5,294 nt of DNA from Accumulibacter sp. (GTDB lineage Bacteria; Pseudomonadota; Gammaproteobacteria; Burkholderiales; Rhodocyclaceae): assembly GCA_031276375.1 (NCBI GenBank), contig JAISNE010000331.1:1-5294 (forward strand). Direction: 5' to 3'. Both the position numbers and the translations under genes were made by a program. The number at the start of each line of letters is the position of its first letter. Position 1 is the first letter of the stretch. Positions 5,294 through 5,294 of this stretch are shown piece after piece. The notes under the pieces were generated by a model. It did not search any database, was not told where the DNA came from, and was given only the letters and a program-made list of their open reading frames with translations.

Positions 5294-5294
5294 T

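Overview
The window reads as a chromosomal segment of a GC-rich Gram-negative proteobacterium, most likely a betaproteobacterium. This rests on the GC-rich codon use of the flanking genes, an exported protein with a Sec-type signal peptide, a PIN-PhoH protein of proteobacterial type, and Rho-independent terminators. The taxonomic guess is an inference from sequence style and was not tested by a search.

Layout, left to right on the + strand. (1) 2-1387: a nearly complete PIN-PhoH ATPase (PhoH2/YlaK type), cut at its 5' end by the window edge and closed by a strong terminator at 1406-1439. (2) 1503-2711: an exported transglutaminase-like protein with a TTG start, a signal peptide and an Ala/Lys/Pro linker. 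Its catalytic Cys position reads Ser and its Asp position reads Asn. (3) 2832-3371 and 3464-4006: two unrecognised multi-pass membrane proteins of 179 and 180 residues, in a block of much lower GC (roughly 33-42% in hand-counted lines, against about 75% in the preceding gene). They look like an acquired two-gene module. (4) 4007-5104: about 1.1 kb with no convincing gene, holding hairpins, a nested inverted-repeat cluster (4134-4368) and two terminator-like structures (4420-4453, 4612-4634). (5) 5105-5293, minus strand: the last 62 codons of a gene that enters from the right, resembling the C-terminal tail of bacterial C13 (legumain-like) peptidases.

The PhoH and transglutaminase-like genes are separated by a terminator and are probably transcribed independently. 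The two membrane proteins share strand, size and composition, lie 92 bp apart, and are the best candidates for acting together. No named system (defence, toxin-antitoxin, secretion) can be assigned from sequence alone. The points most worth following are the orphan membrane pair, the apparently inactivated transglutaminase site, and the structured repeat and possible small transcript in the gene-free region.
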